NCBI GenBank assembly: GCA_963699085.1
Contig: CAVOTH010000001.1
Span: 124,001 to 188,000, forward strand
Source: Bog-756 sp963699085
GTDB lineage: Bacteria > Actinomycetota > Acidimicrobiia > Acidimicrobiales > RAAP-2
Length of the DNA: 64,000 nt
Reading direction: 5' to 3'
Below are positions 44,353 through 54,996 of this stretch, piece after piece. The notes beneath the pieces are model-generated. The model saw only the letters and a list, made by a program, of their open reading frames with translations. It searched no databases and was not told the DNA's origin. The position numbers and the translations under genes were made by a program. The first letter of the stretch is position 1, and each line of letters opens with the position of its first letter.

Positions 44353-45614
44353 CGGGAGCTCCTCTGGGTGGGTGGGTGGGTGGAATCGGCCGCCATGGCG
44401 AGTTCGAACGACTCGAGGGTTGGCGCGATGGTGGCGGTCGGTCCGACCACGTCGGCCAACGCCTCCACGGTCTTCAACCCGTGACCGGTGACCATGGCGA
44501 CCACCCGCTCGTCCGAGCGGATGACCCCCTCGGCGGTCAGCTTGGCCAGCGTGGCGATGGTGACGCCGCCGGCGGTCTCCGCGAAGATGCCCTCGGTCCG
44601 GGCCAAGAGGCGGATGCCATCCAGCACCTGGTCGTCGGTCACCGAGGCGCACGAGCCCCCGGAGGAGCGGATGGTGTCCAGCGCGTACCAACCGTCGGCC
44701 GGATTGCCGATCGCCAGCGACTTGGCGATGGTGTGGGGCTTGACCGGGCGGATGGTGTCGGTCCCCTCGGCAAAGGCGGTGGCTACCGGCGAACAGCCCT
44801 CGGCCTGGGCCCCGGACACCCGCACGGACGGCTCCTCGTCGAGCAGCCCGACCTTCCACAGCTCCTCGAAGCCCTTGGCCACCTTGGTCAGCTGGCTACC
44901 CGACCCGATCGGCACCACAACGTGGTCCGGGGCCTGCCAGCCCAGCTGCTCGGCCACCTCGAATGCCAGCGTCTTGGACCCCTCGGCGTAGTAGGTGCGC
45001 ACATTGACGTTGACGAAGGCCCACTCGGGCTGCTCACTGGTCAGTTCGGCGCACAGCCGGTTGACATCGTCGTAGCTTCCTTCGACGGCGAAGACCCGGC
45101 CGCCATAGACCGACGTCATGGTGACCTTGGCCCGTTCGAGGTCGTGCGGGATCAGGACCACCGAGTCCATACCGGCCCGCGCCGCATGGGCGGCCACCGA
45201 GTTCGCCAGGTTCCCGGTGGAGGCGCAGGCGGCGACTTTGAACCCGAGCTGTCGGGCCTTGGTCAGGGCCACCGAGACCACCCGGTCCTTGAACGAGCCG
45301 GTGGGATTGGCCGTGTCGTCCTTGATCCACAGCTCGCCGAGCCCGAGCTCGGCGGCCAGGCGGTCGGCACGGACCAGGGGTGTGAACCCGGCGCCGAGAT
45401 CGACCGGGTGGGCGTCGGCGACGGGGAGCAGGTCGGCGTAACGCCAGATCGAGCGGGGCCCGGCCTCGATCCGCTCGCGGCTGATGGTGGCGGCCACCCG
45501 CTCGTAGTCGTACGTCACCTCGAGGGGCCCGAAGCAGAAGTCGCACACGTGGAGCGCCTCCGCCGGATAGGTACGGCCACATTCACGACAGCGCAAGCCA
45601 GAAACGAAGTCCAC
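44349..45614 (-). CDS. thrC: Threonine synthase-like PLP enzyme with N-terminal zinc ribbon
   Basis: 421 residues from GTG 45614 (GAGGAG 6 bases upstream). Residues 8-32 form a zinc ribbon LRCRECGRTYPAEAL...CDFC. Fold-type II PLP core: PLP lysine in NPTGSFKDR, GNLANSVAAHAARAG, the phosphate loop GSGSQ, and GVTIATLAKL. Threonine synthase makes threonine from O-phosphohomoserine. The gene is preceded by a SAM riboswitch and overlaps a sulfur carrier gene, a context that fits methionine or cysteine metabolism better than threonine alone, so the exact reaction is open. Confidence 0.85.
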   Translation of the reverse strand: MDFVSGLRCRECGRTYPAEALHVCDFCFGPLEVTYDYERVAATISRERIEAGPRSIWRYADLLPVADAHPVDLGAGFTPLVRADRLAAELGLGELWIKDDTANPTGSFKDRVVSVALTKARQLGFKVAACASTGNLANSVAAHAARAGMDSVVLIPHDLERAKVTMTSVYGGRVFAVEGSYDDVNRLCAELTSEQPEWAFVNVNVRTYYAEGSKTLAFEVAEQLGWQAPDHVVVPIGSGSQLTKVAKGFEELWKVGLLDEEPSVRVSGAQAEGCSPVATAFAEGTDTIRPVKPHTIAKSLAIGNPADGWYALDTIRSSGGSCASVTDDQVLDGIRLLARTEGIFAETAGGVTIATLAKLTAEGVIRSDERVVAMVTGHGLKTVEALADVVGPTATIAPTLESFELAMAADSTHPPTQRSSR

Positions 45615-45620
45615 GGCAAT

Positions 45621-45740
45621 CTCCTCATCGCTCGGGCATTGGCACCTGGCACGCAGTACGACCGGTCTCCCTGGTCGAGTGCGCTCTGGTTGCCGCAGCG
45701 TCGCAGGGCCCGGTCCCTCAGCTGCTCTGGATGATGGCCT
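45621..45740 (-). promoter_or_regulatory. SAM riboswitch (S-box / SAM-IV-type) upstream of thrC-moaD
   Basis: On the minus strand the leader begins CATCATCCAGAGCAG and runs through TGAGGGACCGGGCCC to CTGCGGCAACC, the S-box core, then the CGACC/GGTCG hairpin, and GGTGCCAATGCCC, and ends with GATGAGGAG. GCAGC pairs with GCTGC (P2), and TCATC at the 5' end pairs with GATGA (P1). The ribosome-binding GAGGAG sits directly in the 3' P1 arm, so SAM binding would hide it: an off-switch at the level of translation. No terminator U-run is seen. Confidence 0.8.
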
Positions 45741-45800
45741 CCATTGTAGGCCGAATCCGGGGCGGGTCGTCAACGGGGGGCCGTCACTAACCTTCCGGGG

Positions 45801-46625
45801 GTGAGGGATGATGGGGACATGGCAGCGACCGCCGGCCACGGGGACGACGGGCCCACCTACGTCTCGGGCGAGTTCGGGGCGGAAATGCTCGCTGCGGCCC
45901 GGGCCGGGCGTTCCGTATCGGTCTGTATCCCGGCCCGCAACGAGGCAGCCACCATCGGCCGCATCGTGCGCACGATCGTCACCGAGCTGACCGGGGACGG
46001 TGGTGGAGTACCCCTCGTCGACGAAGTGGTCGTCGTCGACGACGGTTCGACCGACGACACCGGTGTCATCGCCGCCCGCGCCGGCGCCCGGGTCGTGACC
46101 GGCGACTCCGCAGGAGGGGGCAAAGGCCAGGCCATGCGGGTGGCGCTGCGCGAGGCGGAGGGCGACCTCATCGCGTTCATCGACGGGGACGTCACCAATT
46201 TCGGATCCCACTTCGTGACCGGACTGCTCGGCCCGCTCCTCACCGACGACAGCATCACCGTGGTGAAGGGCTTCTACCAGCGACCACTGCACGGGGAGCC
46301 TGACGGTGGCGGGCGGGTCACCGAGCTGATGGCACGTCCGGTGATCGACCTGCTGTTCCCGGCGTTGGTCGTCGTGCGTCAACCGCTCGCCGGCGAGACG
46401 GCGGCGCCACGATGGGTCTTCGAGAAGTGCACCCTGGCCGATGGCTACGCCGTCGAGCTCGCCCTTCTGGTCGATGTGGTTTCGTATTTCGGGGTGGAGA
46501 CCATCGCCCAGGTCGACCTGGGCGTGCGGGTCCACCGGAACCGGCCCCTGTCCGAACTCCGGCCCCAGGCGACCGACATCCTGGCTGCCGCTCTCGCCCG
46601 ATCGCCGCTCGTGCCCCGGGACTAG
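45801..46625 (+). CDS. gpgS: Glucosyl-3-phosphoglycerate synthase
   Basis: 274 residues from GTG 45801; ATG 45819 has equally weak ribosome sites. GT-A fold (GT81): VCIPARNEAATIG, VVDDGSTDD, the DGD metal motif in IAFIDGDVTNFG, and KGFYQRPL, all as in mycobacterial GpgS. It transfers glucose from UDP- or GDP-glucose to 3-phosphoglycerate, the first step to glucosylglycerate, a compatible solute and a precursor of methylglucose lipopolysaccharides. At 275 residues it is shorter than mycobacterial GpgS (324). No GpgP phosphatase is visible nearby. Confidence 0.9.
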   Translation: MRDDGDMAATAGHGDDGPTYVSGEFGAEMLAAARAGRSVSVCIPARNEAATIGRIVRTIVTELTGDGGGVPLVDEVVVVDDGSTDDTGVIAARAGARVVTGDSAGGGKGQAMRVALREAEGDLIAFIDGDVTNFGSHFVTGLLGPLLTDDSITVVKGFYQRPLHGEPDGGGRVTELMARPVIDLLFPALVVVRQPLAGETAAPRWVFEKCTLADGYAVELALLVDVVSYFGVETIAQVDLGVRVHRNRPLSELRPQATDILAAALARSPLVPRD

Positions 46626-46650
46626 CTCGTCCCCCCGGACGATGGGACTC

Positions 46651-48330
46651 TCAGACGGCGACGGGCTCGACCGCCCGGCTGAGGTCGGGCACCTGAAGCG
46701 AATCGACTTCGAGCCGCAGCCGGCGCCGGGATGGCAGGGCCAATGCGGTCAGCGCACCGATCGCCACCACCGCCGCTCCGACAGCTACCGCCGGCACCAG
46801 GCCCGAAACGTAGTCCTGGGCGGTGGCATAACCCCCGCGGGAGCTGAACACGGCCCCGAGGGCGGCGATGCCCAATACCCCACCGAGCTCACGGAAGGCG
46901 GCGTTCGTACCCGAGGCCACCCCTTCGAGCGAGGTCGGCACTGTGCCGAGCACGACGGAGGCCAACGGAACGAAGAAGAGTGTCATCCCCACGCCACACA
47001 CGACGAACGGAGCGATCAGGTCCGCGTACGGCGTCCCGGGAGTCAGGATGGACGCCAACCAGGCCAGGCCGATCGCCTGCAGGCCGAGCCCGGTGACGAC
47101 AAGTGGTTTTCCTCCCCATCGCTCGGCCAGGAGCCCGACGAACGGGGCCAGCACCATGGTGATCGCCGTCCACGGAAGGATCCGGAGACCGGCCGAAAGC
47201 GGTGAGTACCCCTGGACGGTCTGGAGGAACTGTGTCAGGAAGAAGATCGCACCGAACATCCCGAAGCTGAACAGCATGGCCGTCACGTTGACCGTGGCGA
47301 AGCCCCGGCGGGCGAACAGGCGGATATCCAGCATCGGATGATCCGTACGCAACTCCCACGCCACGAAGGCGGTCAGCGTGAGGGCGCCCACCACGAACGA
47401 GGCAAGGACCGACGGCGACGCCCAGCCGTGGGAGTTGCCCCGCACCAGACCGAGCACCACTCCGAAGAGGCCCACGCTCACCAACCCGACACCGGCCAGA
47501 TCGAGTGGTGCGGCACTGCCACGCGATTCAGCCAGGCGCCAGCGGGCCAGGGGGACGAGGACGATCCCGACCGGGACATTGAGCCAGAAGATGTACTGCC
47601 AGGCCCAGCCGGAGGTGACCACACCGCCCACCAGTGGGCCGATGGCGATGGCCATGCCTCCGATGGCGCCCCAGATGCCAAGAGCGGCATTGCGACGCTC
47701 GGGTCGCACCGCCGCACTCAGCAGTGTGAGCGACAAGGGCATGATCATGGCCCCGCCCGCACCCTGCAATGCCCGGGCGGCGATGAGGAACCCGATGCTC
47801 GGCGCCAGGGCCGCCGCCGCCGACGAGGCGGTGAACAGGGCGATCCCGGCCACGAAGATCCGGCGCCGGCCGAACCGTTCGCCCATTGCCGCCGCGGTCA
47901 GCAGCAGGACGGCGAAGGTCAGCGTGTAGGCGTTCACCGTCCACTCGAGTCCCGATAGCCCGGCATGGAGATGGACCCGGATCACCGGGAGGGCGGTCGA
48001 CACCACCAGGTTGTCGAGCGAGGCCATGAACAGCGCCATTCCGGTGATGACCACGGCCCAGACCGCAGTCGAGCGGGATGCGGCGGAGGGACCCCCGGTG
48101 CCGACGTCCCCTCGGGCCGGCGGATCGATGGGAGGGGTCACTGCCGTGGTGGCCGGCACCGGTACGGCATCGACCACGGCGGTGTCGTGGCCGCCTCCAC
48201 CGGAGCCGTCCCGACGGCGGCGCACCGGATGAAGGGTCGGGCGGCGGAACGGAACCTCCGGCCACTCCCTCAGTTGTGAGTGCTCACTAACTCTGCGGGT
48301 CAAAAAAAGGGGGATGGCAGGCTGGTTCAT
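46651..48330 (-). CDS. MFS transporter, DHA2 (EmrB/QacA) family
   Basis: 559 residues with 14 membrane helices and motif A in AAMGERFGRRRIFVAGI; the first helix carries FMASLDNLVVSTALP as in DHA2 exporters. ATG 48330 overlaps the TetR stop (ATGA). However, the first 80 residues are Arg/Pro-rich and a copy of the TetR operator lies within this coding stretch (48274-48292), so the true start may be downstream, after the operator. Second repressor-efflux pair of the window, different in sequence from the one at 6-8 kb. Confidence 0.88.
   Translation of the reverse strand: MNQPAIPLFLTRRVSEHSQLREWPEVPFRRPTLHPVRRRRDGSGGGGHDTAVVDAVPVPATTAVTPPIDPPARGDVGTGGPSAASRSTAVWAVVITGMALFMASLDNLVVSTALPVIRVHLHAGLSGLEWTVNAYTLTFAVLLLTAAAMGERFGRRRIFVAGIALFTASSAAAALAPSIGFLIAARALQGAGGAMIMPLSLTLLSAAVRPERRNAALGIWGAIGGMAIAIGPLVGGVVTSGWAWQYIFWLNVPVGIVLVPLARWRLAESRGSAAPLDLAGVGLVSVGLFGVVLGLVRGNSHGWASPSVLASFVVGALTLTAFVAWELRTDHPMLDIRLFARRGFATVNVTAMLFSFGMFGAIFFLTQFLQTVQGYSPLSAGLRILPWTAITMVLAPFVGLLAERWGGKPLVVTGLGLQAIGLAWLASILTPGTPYADLIAPFVVCGVGMTLFFVPLASVVLGTVPTSLEGVASGTNAAFRELGGVLGIAALGAVFSSRGGYATAQDYVSGLVPAVAVGAAVVAIGALTALALPSRRRLRLEVDSLQVPDLSRAVEPVAV
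48274..48292. promoter_or_regulatory. TetR operator copy 2, inside the MFS leader
   Basis: TTGTGAGTGCTCACTAACT matches 17 of 19 bases of the site at 48961-48979. It lies between the TetR stop (48327) and the transporter core, so a second promoter for the exporter, with its own start, may lie here. Confidence 0.6.
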
Positions 48331-48953
48331 GCGGGGACCTCCGTGGTGATGGCCAGCTCGGCGACGCGCTGGTCTCTGATGGCTTGGCTTGCCGCCCGGA
48401 TGGCGGTGATCTTTTCGGGCGTCGGGCAGAAACTCTGGGCCCAGTGCTCGTGAACGGACAGCAGGTCGATGGCGGACATGACGTTCATCATCATGCCCAT
48501 CGAGAAGAACTGGAGGATCTCCTCGTCGGGGAGCTGGGTCCGCTCGTGCACCAGGTGCCAGAGGACTTCAAAGGTCTGACGACACGTGGCGGCGATGTCC
48601 GGATCACCGGGAGCGGCGGCAAAGCCGTGCAACTCCACCTGGAGGATCTCGGGGTCCTGCAGCAGCCCGGTGTAGGCGTCGCCCATGGCCCTCATGGCTT
48701 CTTCACCTTCGAGTCCGGTCCCGGCCCGGGTCATGGCCGCGATGATCCGATCCGACACCAGCTCGTAAGTAGCGATGAACAGGTCCTTCTTGGTGCCGAA
48801 CAGCCGGAAGAGGTAGGGCTGGGAGATACCGGCCCGGCTGGCGATGGCGTCGGTCGAAGTACCGGCGTAGCCCGAGCGGGCGAACTCGGTAATGGCGGCG
48901 GCCAGTACCGCGGTACGGCGCTCCGAGGCGGTCATGCGGGACGAAACCATCAT
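48327..48953 (-). CDS. TetR-family repressor
   Basis: 208 residues from ATG 48953. HTH region TSTDAIASRAGISQPYLFRLFG (residues about 34-55), then ligand domain. The open frame reaches a GTG at 48974, but that codon lies inside the operator 48961-48979, so the start is set after it. The stop overlaps the downstream exporter ATG. The two near-identical operators upstream of tetR and before the exporter indicate autoregulation and control of the pump. Confidence 0.88.
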   Translation of the reverse strand: MMVSSRMTASERRTAVLAAAITEFARSGYAGTSTDAIASRAGISQPYLFRLFGTKKDLFIATYELVSDRIIAAMTRAGTGLEGEEAMRAMGDAYTGLLQDPEILQVELHGFAAAPGDPDIAATCRQTFEVLWHLVHERTQLPDEEILQFFSMGMMMNVMSAIDLLSVHEHWAQSFCPTPEKITAIRAASQAIRDQRVAELAITTEVPA

Positions 48954-48960
48954 GGAGCCA

Positions 48961-48979
48961 TTGTGAGTGGTCACTCACT
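48961..48979. promoter_or_regulatory. TetR operator copy 1, upstream of tetR
   Basis: TTGTGAGTGGTCACTCACT contains a perfect inverted repeat GTGAGTG-GT-CACTCAC, seven bases per arm. It sits directly upstream of TetR ATG 48953 and its twin is at 48274-48292. Confidence 0.75.
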
Positions 48980-49107
48980 ACCTTGTCAAGCCCTTCTTCG
49001 GTGATCGCTCCGGCGACGGTGGTCCGGCGACGGTCCGGGCTCGTCCCACCAGGACCGGCCGACGGCGAATCGCCCGATCGGGGGAGGCCACAGGGTAGCG
49101 TCCCGGC

Positions 49108-50544
49108 ATGCCTCCCGACCCGTCCGATGCACGCGGGAATCCCGCCCGGACCGCGGAGGACGGACCGCTGTCGGGCACCGTGCTCGTGTCCAACCGGGGA
49201 CCGCTCTCGTTCCGGATGGTCGACGATCAACCCGTCCCCACCGCCTCCGGCGGGGGCCTGGCCGGCTCGCTTCAACCCCTTGTCGAGGGCACCGGGGCCA
49301 CCTGGGTGGCGTCCACGCTCAACGAGGCTGACCAGGTGGCGGCCGCCCAGGGCCTGATGGCCGTACCGGGACTGCGGATCGAACTCGTCGAGCCCGACCC
49401 CCAGGTGTACAACCTCGCCTACAACGTGGTGTCCAATGCCACGCTGTGGTTCTGCCACCACCACCTGTTCGACGCGGCCCGCCGGCCCCGCGCCGACCGC
49501 CGGTGGATGGATGCGTGGGACGCCTACCGCGCGTTCAACACGTTGATGGCCGAGCGGGTGGCCGAGGTCGCGCCCGACGGGGGACGGGTCCTGGTCCAGG
49601 ATTACCACCTGGCTCTGATGGCGCCCACCCTTGGACGGCTCCGCCCCGATCTGCGCACCTGTCATTTCTCCCACACCCCCTTCGCCGATCCGTCGGTGCT
49701 GCGGATGCTGCCGACGGCGGTGGGCGACGAGCTGTTGTCGGGCCTGTCCCACTTCGGGGCGTGCGGCTTCCACACGGCGCGGTGGGCGGCGGCGTACAGC
49801 GCCGGACTGGTCTCGGTCGGCCTCGGAGGGGACCGCTCCTCCACCTTCGTCTCGCCGCTGTCGATCGACGCAGCCCGCCTGCGTGCCGCGGCGGGCGAAC
49901 CGGCGGTGGGGGCCGCGCTCGCACGCATCGAGGAGTCGGTGGGCGGTGACGATCGCCAGGTGATCGTCCGGGTCGACAGGATGGAACTGTCGAAGAACCT
50001 GCTGCGTGGCTTCTGGGCCTTCGAGGAGTTGCTCGAGCAGGAGCCGGCGCAGCGCGAGCGCGTGGTGTTCGTCGCCCTGGCCTATCCCACCCGCCAGGGG
50101 TTGGCCGAGTACGTCGCCTACCAGGACGAGGTCGAGACCACCGTGGCCCGTATCAATGAGCGGTGGGGCACACCGGGTTGGACGCCGGTCGTGCTCGAGG
50201 TGGAGGACGACTACCCGCGATCGCTCGCCGCGCTCACCCGCTACGACGTACTGCTGGTCAACCCGGTGCGCGACGGGCTCAATCTGATCGCCATGGAGGG
50301 TCCGGTGCTCAACGGCCGCGACGGTGTTCTGGCCCTGTCCCGTGAGGCCGGAGCGTTCGACCAGCTCGGACCGGCTGCCCTCGAGGTCAACCCGTTCGAC
50401 GTGACCGGAACGGCGACGGTGCTGGCCCGGGCGCTGGCGATGGGACCTGACGAACGGGCGGCCCGGGCGGCCGAGCTGCGCCCGCTGATCCTCGGCCGCC
50501 GACCGGCGGACTGGCTGGACGACCAGCTCGCCGCCGCCCGTTAG
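49108..50544 (+). CDS. otsA: Trehalose-6-phosphate synthase
   Basis: 478 residues, GT20 family (GT-B fold): VSNRGPLSF and SGGGLAGSL at the N-terminus (UDP-glucose phosphate loop), VQDYHLALMAP, HFSHTPFADPSVLRML, RVDRMELSKNLLRGF, and the NPVRDGLNLIAMEG loop. It joins UDP-glucose and glucose-6-phosphate to give trehalose-6-phosphate. Its TAG stop meets the TAA of the convergent otsB gene. Together with GpgS and the kdp genes it indicates an osmoadaptation block. Confidence 0.93.
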   Translation: MPPDPSDARGNPARTAEDGPLSGTVLVSNRGPLSFRMVDDQPVPTASGGGLAGSLQPLVEGTGATWVASTLNEADQVAAAQGLMAVPGLRIELVEPDPQVYNLAYNVVSNATLWFCHHHLFDAARRPRADRRWMDAWDAYRAFNTLMAERVAEVAPDGGRVLVQDYHLALMAPTLGRLRPDLRTCHFSHTPFADPSVLRMLPTAVGDELLSGLSHFGACGFHTARWAAAYSAGLVSVGLGGDRSSTFVSPLSIDAARLRAAAGEPAVGAALARIEESVGGDDRQVIVRVDRMELSKNLLRGFWAFEELLEQEPAQRERVVFVALAYPTRQGLAEYVAYQDEVETTVARINERWGTPGWTPVVLEVEDDYPRSLAALTRYDVLLVNPVRDGLNLIAMEGPVLNGRDGVLALSREAGAFDQLGPAALEVNPFDVTGTATVLARALAMGPDERAARAAELRPLILGRRPADWLDDQLAAAR

Positions 50545-51413
50545 CTCGGACCTCCCGAGCTCGGACCTCCCGGCCCGTCACCAGCGAGAACCTTCAGCAC
50601 CGCCAGCGCGCCCTCCGGTCCCGCCACCACCAGATCGGCCGCCATGGCCACCTCGTCCGGTGTCTCCGAGTCGACCGCCGCCACCCCCACCGTCGCCAGA
50701 CCGGCATCGGTACTCAATCGACCGAGTTCGGCGAAGGCCGGCAGGTCGCCGAGGTCGTCGCCGAGGAAGCACACGGCCCGGCAGCCGTCGCTCAGGCGGC
50801 GGAGCACGGTCCCCTTGTCGACGTCGAGTGGTGGGCGCAGCTCGACCGACAGTCGACCGGGGTACGCCACCAGGCCGCTCGGGCCCACCACCTCGGCGAC
50901 CCGTCGCCGGACCCAACCTCCGGCTCCAGCCGCCCGGCGCCAGTGGACAGTGACGGCTGCACCCTTCAGCTCGACCAGGACTCCCTCGGGGGCGTCGGTC
51001 CGTAGCCGGTCGCCGGCCCGTTCGACCGCCGGCAACCAGGAAGCGGCGGCTTCGTCGAGATGCACGGTCCCGTCCGGCCCGACCCATTCCATACCGTAGA
51101 GACCGATCAGCTGCACGCCTCTCGCGCCATCGGCTCCGTTGGCGGTCAGCTGTCCTAGCCGATCCCAGAGGAACGCCGCCGGACGTCCGGATACCACGGC
51201 GACAGTGGCGAACCTACCGGCCAGGCGACCCAGCATCGGAGCGACGCCGTCGAGCGGCCGAGCGGACGCCGGATCATCCACGATGGGTGCCAACGTGCCG
51301 TCGAAGTCGGTGACGATGGCGGTGGCCGACGGATCCGCGAGGAGTGGCGCCAGGCGTCGGAGCTCGACAGGCCCCAGTGATCCGGGCGGCGACGTTTTTC
51401 TGGCGGGGTCCAA
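50541..51413 (-). CDS. otsB: Trehalose-6-phosphate phosphatase
   Basis: About 290 residues. HAD-type phosphatase: motif I VTDFDGTLAP with both Asp, motif II VVSGRPAA, and motif IV FLGDDLGDLPAF. It removes phosphate from trehalose-6-phosphate, completing the OtsAB pathway with the convergent gene. No ATG or GTG start fits: TTG 51413 is the first classical alternative, while CTG 51443 overlaps the upstream LytR_C stop as CTGA, a coupling arrangement that would make a rare CTG start. The product C-terminus overlaps the last four bases of otsA. Confidence 0.88.
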   Translation of the reverse strand: MDPARKTSPPGSLGPVELRRLAPLLADPSATAIVTDFDGTLAPIVDDPASARPLDGVAPMLGRLAGRFATVAVVSGRPAAFLWDRLGQLTANGADGARGVQLIGLYGMEWVGPDGTVHLDEAAASWLPAVERAGDRLRTDAPEGVLVELKGAAVTVHWRRAAGAGGWVRRRVAEVVGPSGLVAYPGRLSVELRPPLDVDKGTVLRRLSDGCRAVCFLGDDLGDLPAFAELGRLSTDAGLATVGVAAVDSETPDEVAMAADLVVAGPEGALAVLKVLAGDGPGGPSSGGPS

Positions 51414-51439
51414 TGATCCGGACGGCCCTGGGCTGTCGC

Positions 51440-52042
51440 TCAGGTGCTCGTCGTCGTGGACGCCGCCGTGGCCGTGGTCGTGGTCGTGGTCGTGGCCGTC
51501 GTATTGAGGGTGGCGGCCAGGTCCGGGGCGACGACGACGAGGACCTCGGCGGTACCCATCGAAGTCACCGGAGCGGCCGTGGTGTAGGGCAGGACCGCGG
51601 ACGACGGCAGGTGGAGGGAGGTGGCGATCTCTTCGGCTGCTTCCTTTTGTCCGGCGACGTAGTAGACGGCCGACGTCGTCACGTTGGCCGTGGCGTTTAT
51701 CGGGGCTTGCATGTCCCACCCGGCGACCTGGAGTTTGCTGGTGAACGCGGCGGCGGCGCCCGTCTGGCCCGACGCGTTGGCCACCAGGACCGGCACCGTG
51801 CTCGGCTTGACGGCGGGGACCGTCGTCGTCGTCGTGGTCGACGTGGCCGGCCTCGTGGTCGTCGTGGTCGTCGCGCTCGAACCGGGCGAGCCGGTGGCAC
51901 TTGGCGTCGACGGGTGGATCTGGCCGAGGAGCAGCACCGTGGCGAGCACGAAGAGTCCGAGGAGGATGACCGCCCGGTCGACGGGCAACCGATGACCATG
52001 ACGCGCGCGGCGCCGTGCGTCTGCCTCCGGGGGATCGTCCAC
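51440..52042 (-). CDS. LytR_C-domain membrane protein with threonine-rich tracts
   Basis: About 200 residues from GTG 52042. A basic cytosolic start (ARRRARHGHR) leads to one membrane helix (AVILLGLFVLATVLLLGQI). A Thr/Ser/Pro stretch of about 30 residues follows, probably O-mannosylated or extended. Then a LytR_C-type domain (VPVLVANASGQTGAAAAFTS and AVYYVAGQKEAAEEIATSL), found at the ends of cell-wall polymer ligases. A poly-Thr C-terminus is encoded by ACC/ACG microsatellite. Its stop precedes otsB; the pair is probably one operon. Confidence 0.72.
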   Translation of the reverse strand: MDDPPEADARRRARHGHRLPVDRAVILLGLFVLATVLLLGQIHPSTPSATGSPGSSATTTTTTRPATSTTTTTTVPAVKPSTVPVLVANASGQTGAAAAFTSKLQVAGWDMQAPINATANVTTSAVYYVAGQKEAAEEIATSLHLPSSAVLPYTTAAPVTSMGTAEVLVVVAPDLAATLNTTATTTTTTTATAASTTTST

Positions 52043-52142
52043 TTCCGCCAGCCTGCCGCCCGCACAGGGGATTAGCAAGCACTCCCCTGTCCCAGGGCGC
52101 GGACCGTACACTGTGGCGGGCTCTTCACTTCTACGGGGCCAC

Positions 52143-52215
52143 GCCGGTGTAGCTCAGTTGGCAGAGCAGACGATTTGTAATCGTCAGGTCGTGGGTTCAA
52201 TTCCCACCGCCGGCT
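52143..52215 (+). tRNA. tRNA-Thr (anticodon TGT)
   Basis: 73-nt cloverleaf: acceptor GCCGGTG pairs with CGCCGGC, D-stem GCTC/GAGC, anticodon stem GACGA/TCGTC with loop TTTGTAA (anticodon TGT, reads ACA), T-arm GTGGG-TTCAATT-CCCAC, discriminator T. CCA is not encoded. Lies in the 56-base gap before kdpC and 100 bases after the LytR_C gene start. Confidence 0.95.
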
Positions 52216-52271
52216 CGTAGGGGGCCTGCCCCAGACGCAGGTGTCCAGCCCATTGTCCCGTAGTGATGGGC

Positions 52272-52916
52272 CTAACGAAGCTTTACGAGAGCCTCGTTCA
52301 GTTGGAGCACGTTGATATAGCTGGTGCCGAGGAATCCGAGCTGGGCGCTGCCGTTCTCCCGGGCGATGAGTGACCGCAGTGTTGCAGCCGAAAGCCCGGT
52401 GGCCCGGGACACCATGGGGATCTCAGCGGTGGCGTCCGCCGCGCTGATGTCCGGGTCGTACCCGCTGCCCGAGGTGGTGACCAGGTCCGGAGTCGGGTTG
52501 ACACCCCGCGTATGCCAATAGGCGACCAGCGCCTGGGTGTTGCTCAAGAGAGTGCTGGAGCGGGGTCCGAGGTTGGAGGCTCCGGACTCTCCGCTATTCA
52601 GTACTCCCGGCTTGCCGGGGATGTTGTTGGCCTGGAGCGGGTTGTCCCCCCCGGCGGCAGCCGGGCTCAACGAGCCGGCATATGGACCGAGGTTGTCGGG
52701 GCGGCCCTGGAATACGCAGCTGCCCAGCGGGTGCCCGGGGCACCTGGTCTGTGACCAGTCCTGCCCGATGAGGGTGGACCCATTCGCCGTGATCGACCCG
52801 TTGGCCTGGTGCTTGAACAGCACCTGGTCGATCCCCGTGGAGAGGTAGGTGTAGGCGAAGGTGAGGATCAGAAAGATGAGCGAGAGGACGACGCCTCGGC
52901 GGATGTGGATGAGCAT
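52272..52916 (-). CDS. kdpC: Potassium-transporting ATPase subunit C
   Basis: 214 residues with one N-terminal membrane helix (GVVLSLIFLILTFAYTYLS) and the KdpC conserved PDLVTTSGSGYDPDIS and ENGSAQLGFLG. It anchors the complex and raises the K+ affinity of KdpA. Starts 13 bases after the kdpB stop. Last gene of kdpFABC, directly upstream of the opposite-strand tRNA-Thr. Confidence 0.94.
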   Translation of the reverse strand: MLIHIRRGVVLSLIFLILTFAYTYLSTGIDQVLFKHQANGSITANGSTLIGQDWSQTRCPGHPLGSCVFQGRPDNLGPYAGSLSPAAAGGDNPLQANNIPGKPGVLNSGESGASNLGPRSSTLLSNTQALVAYWHTRGVNPTPDLVTTSGSGYDPDISAADATAEIPMVSRATGLSAATLRSLIARENGSAQLGFLGTSYINVLQLNEALVKLR

Positions 52917-52929
52917 CAGATGGACTCCA

Positions 52930-54995
<2,066 letters not shown>

Positions 54996-54996
<1 letters not shown>

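Noticed and set aside
44376..45734. 452-codon plus-strand frame
   Set aside because: Antisense to thrC and its riboswitch; Gly/Asp/His-rich with no domain.
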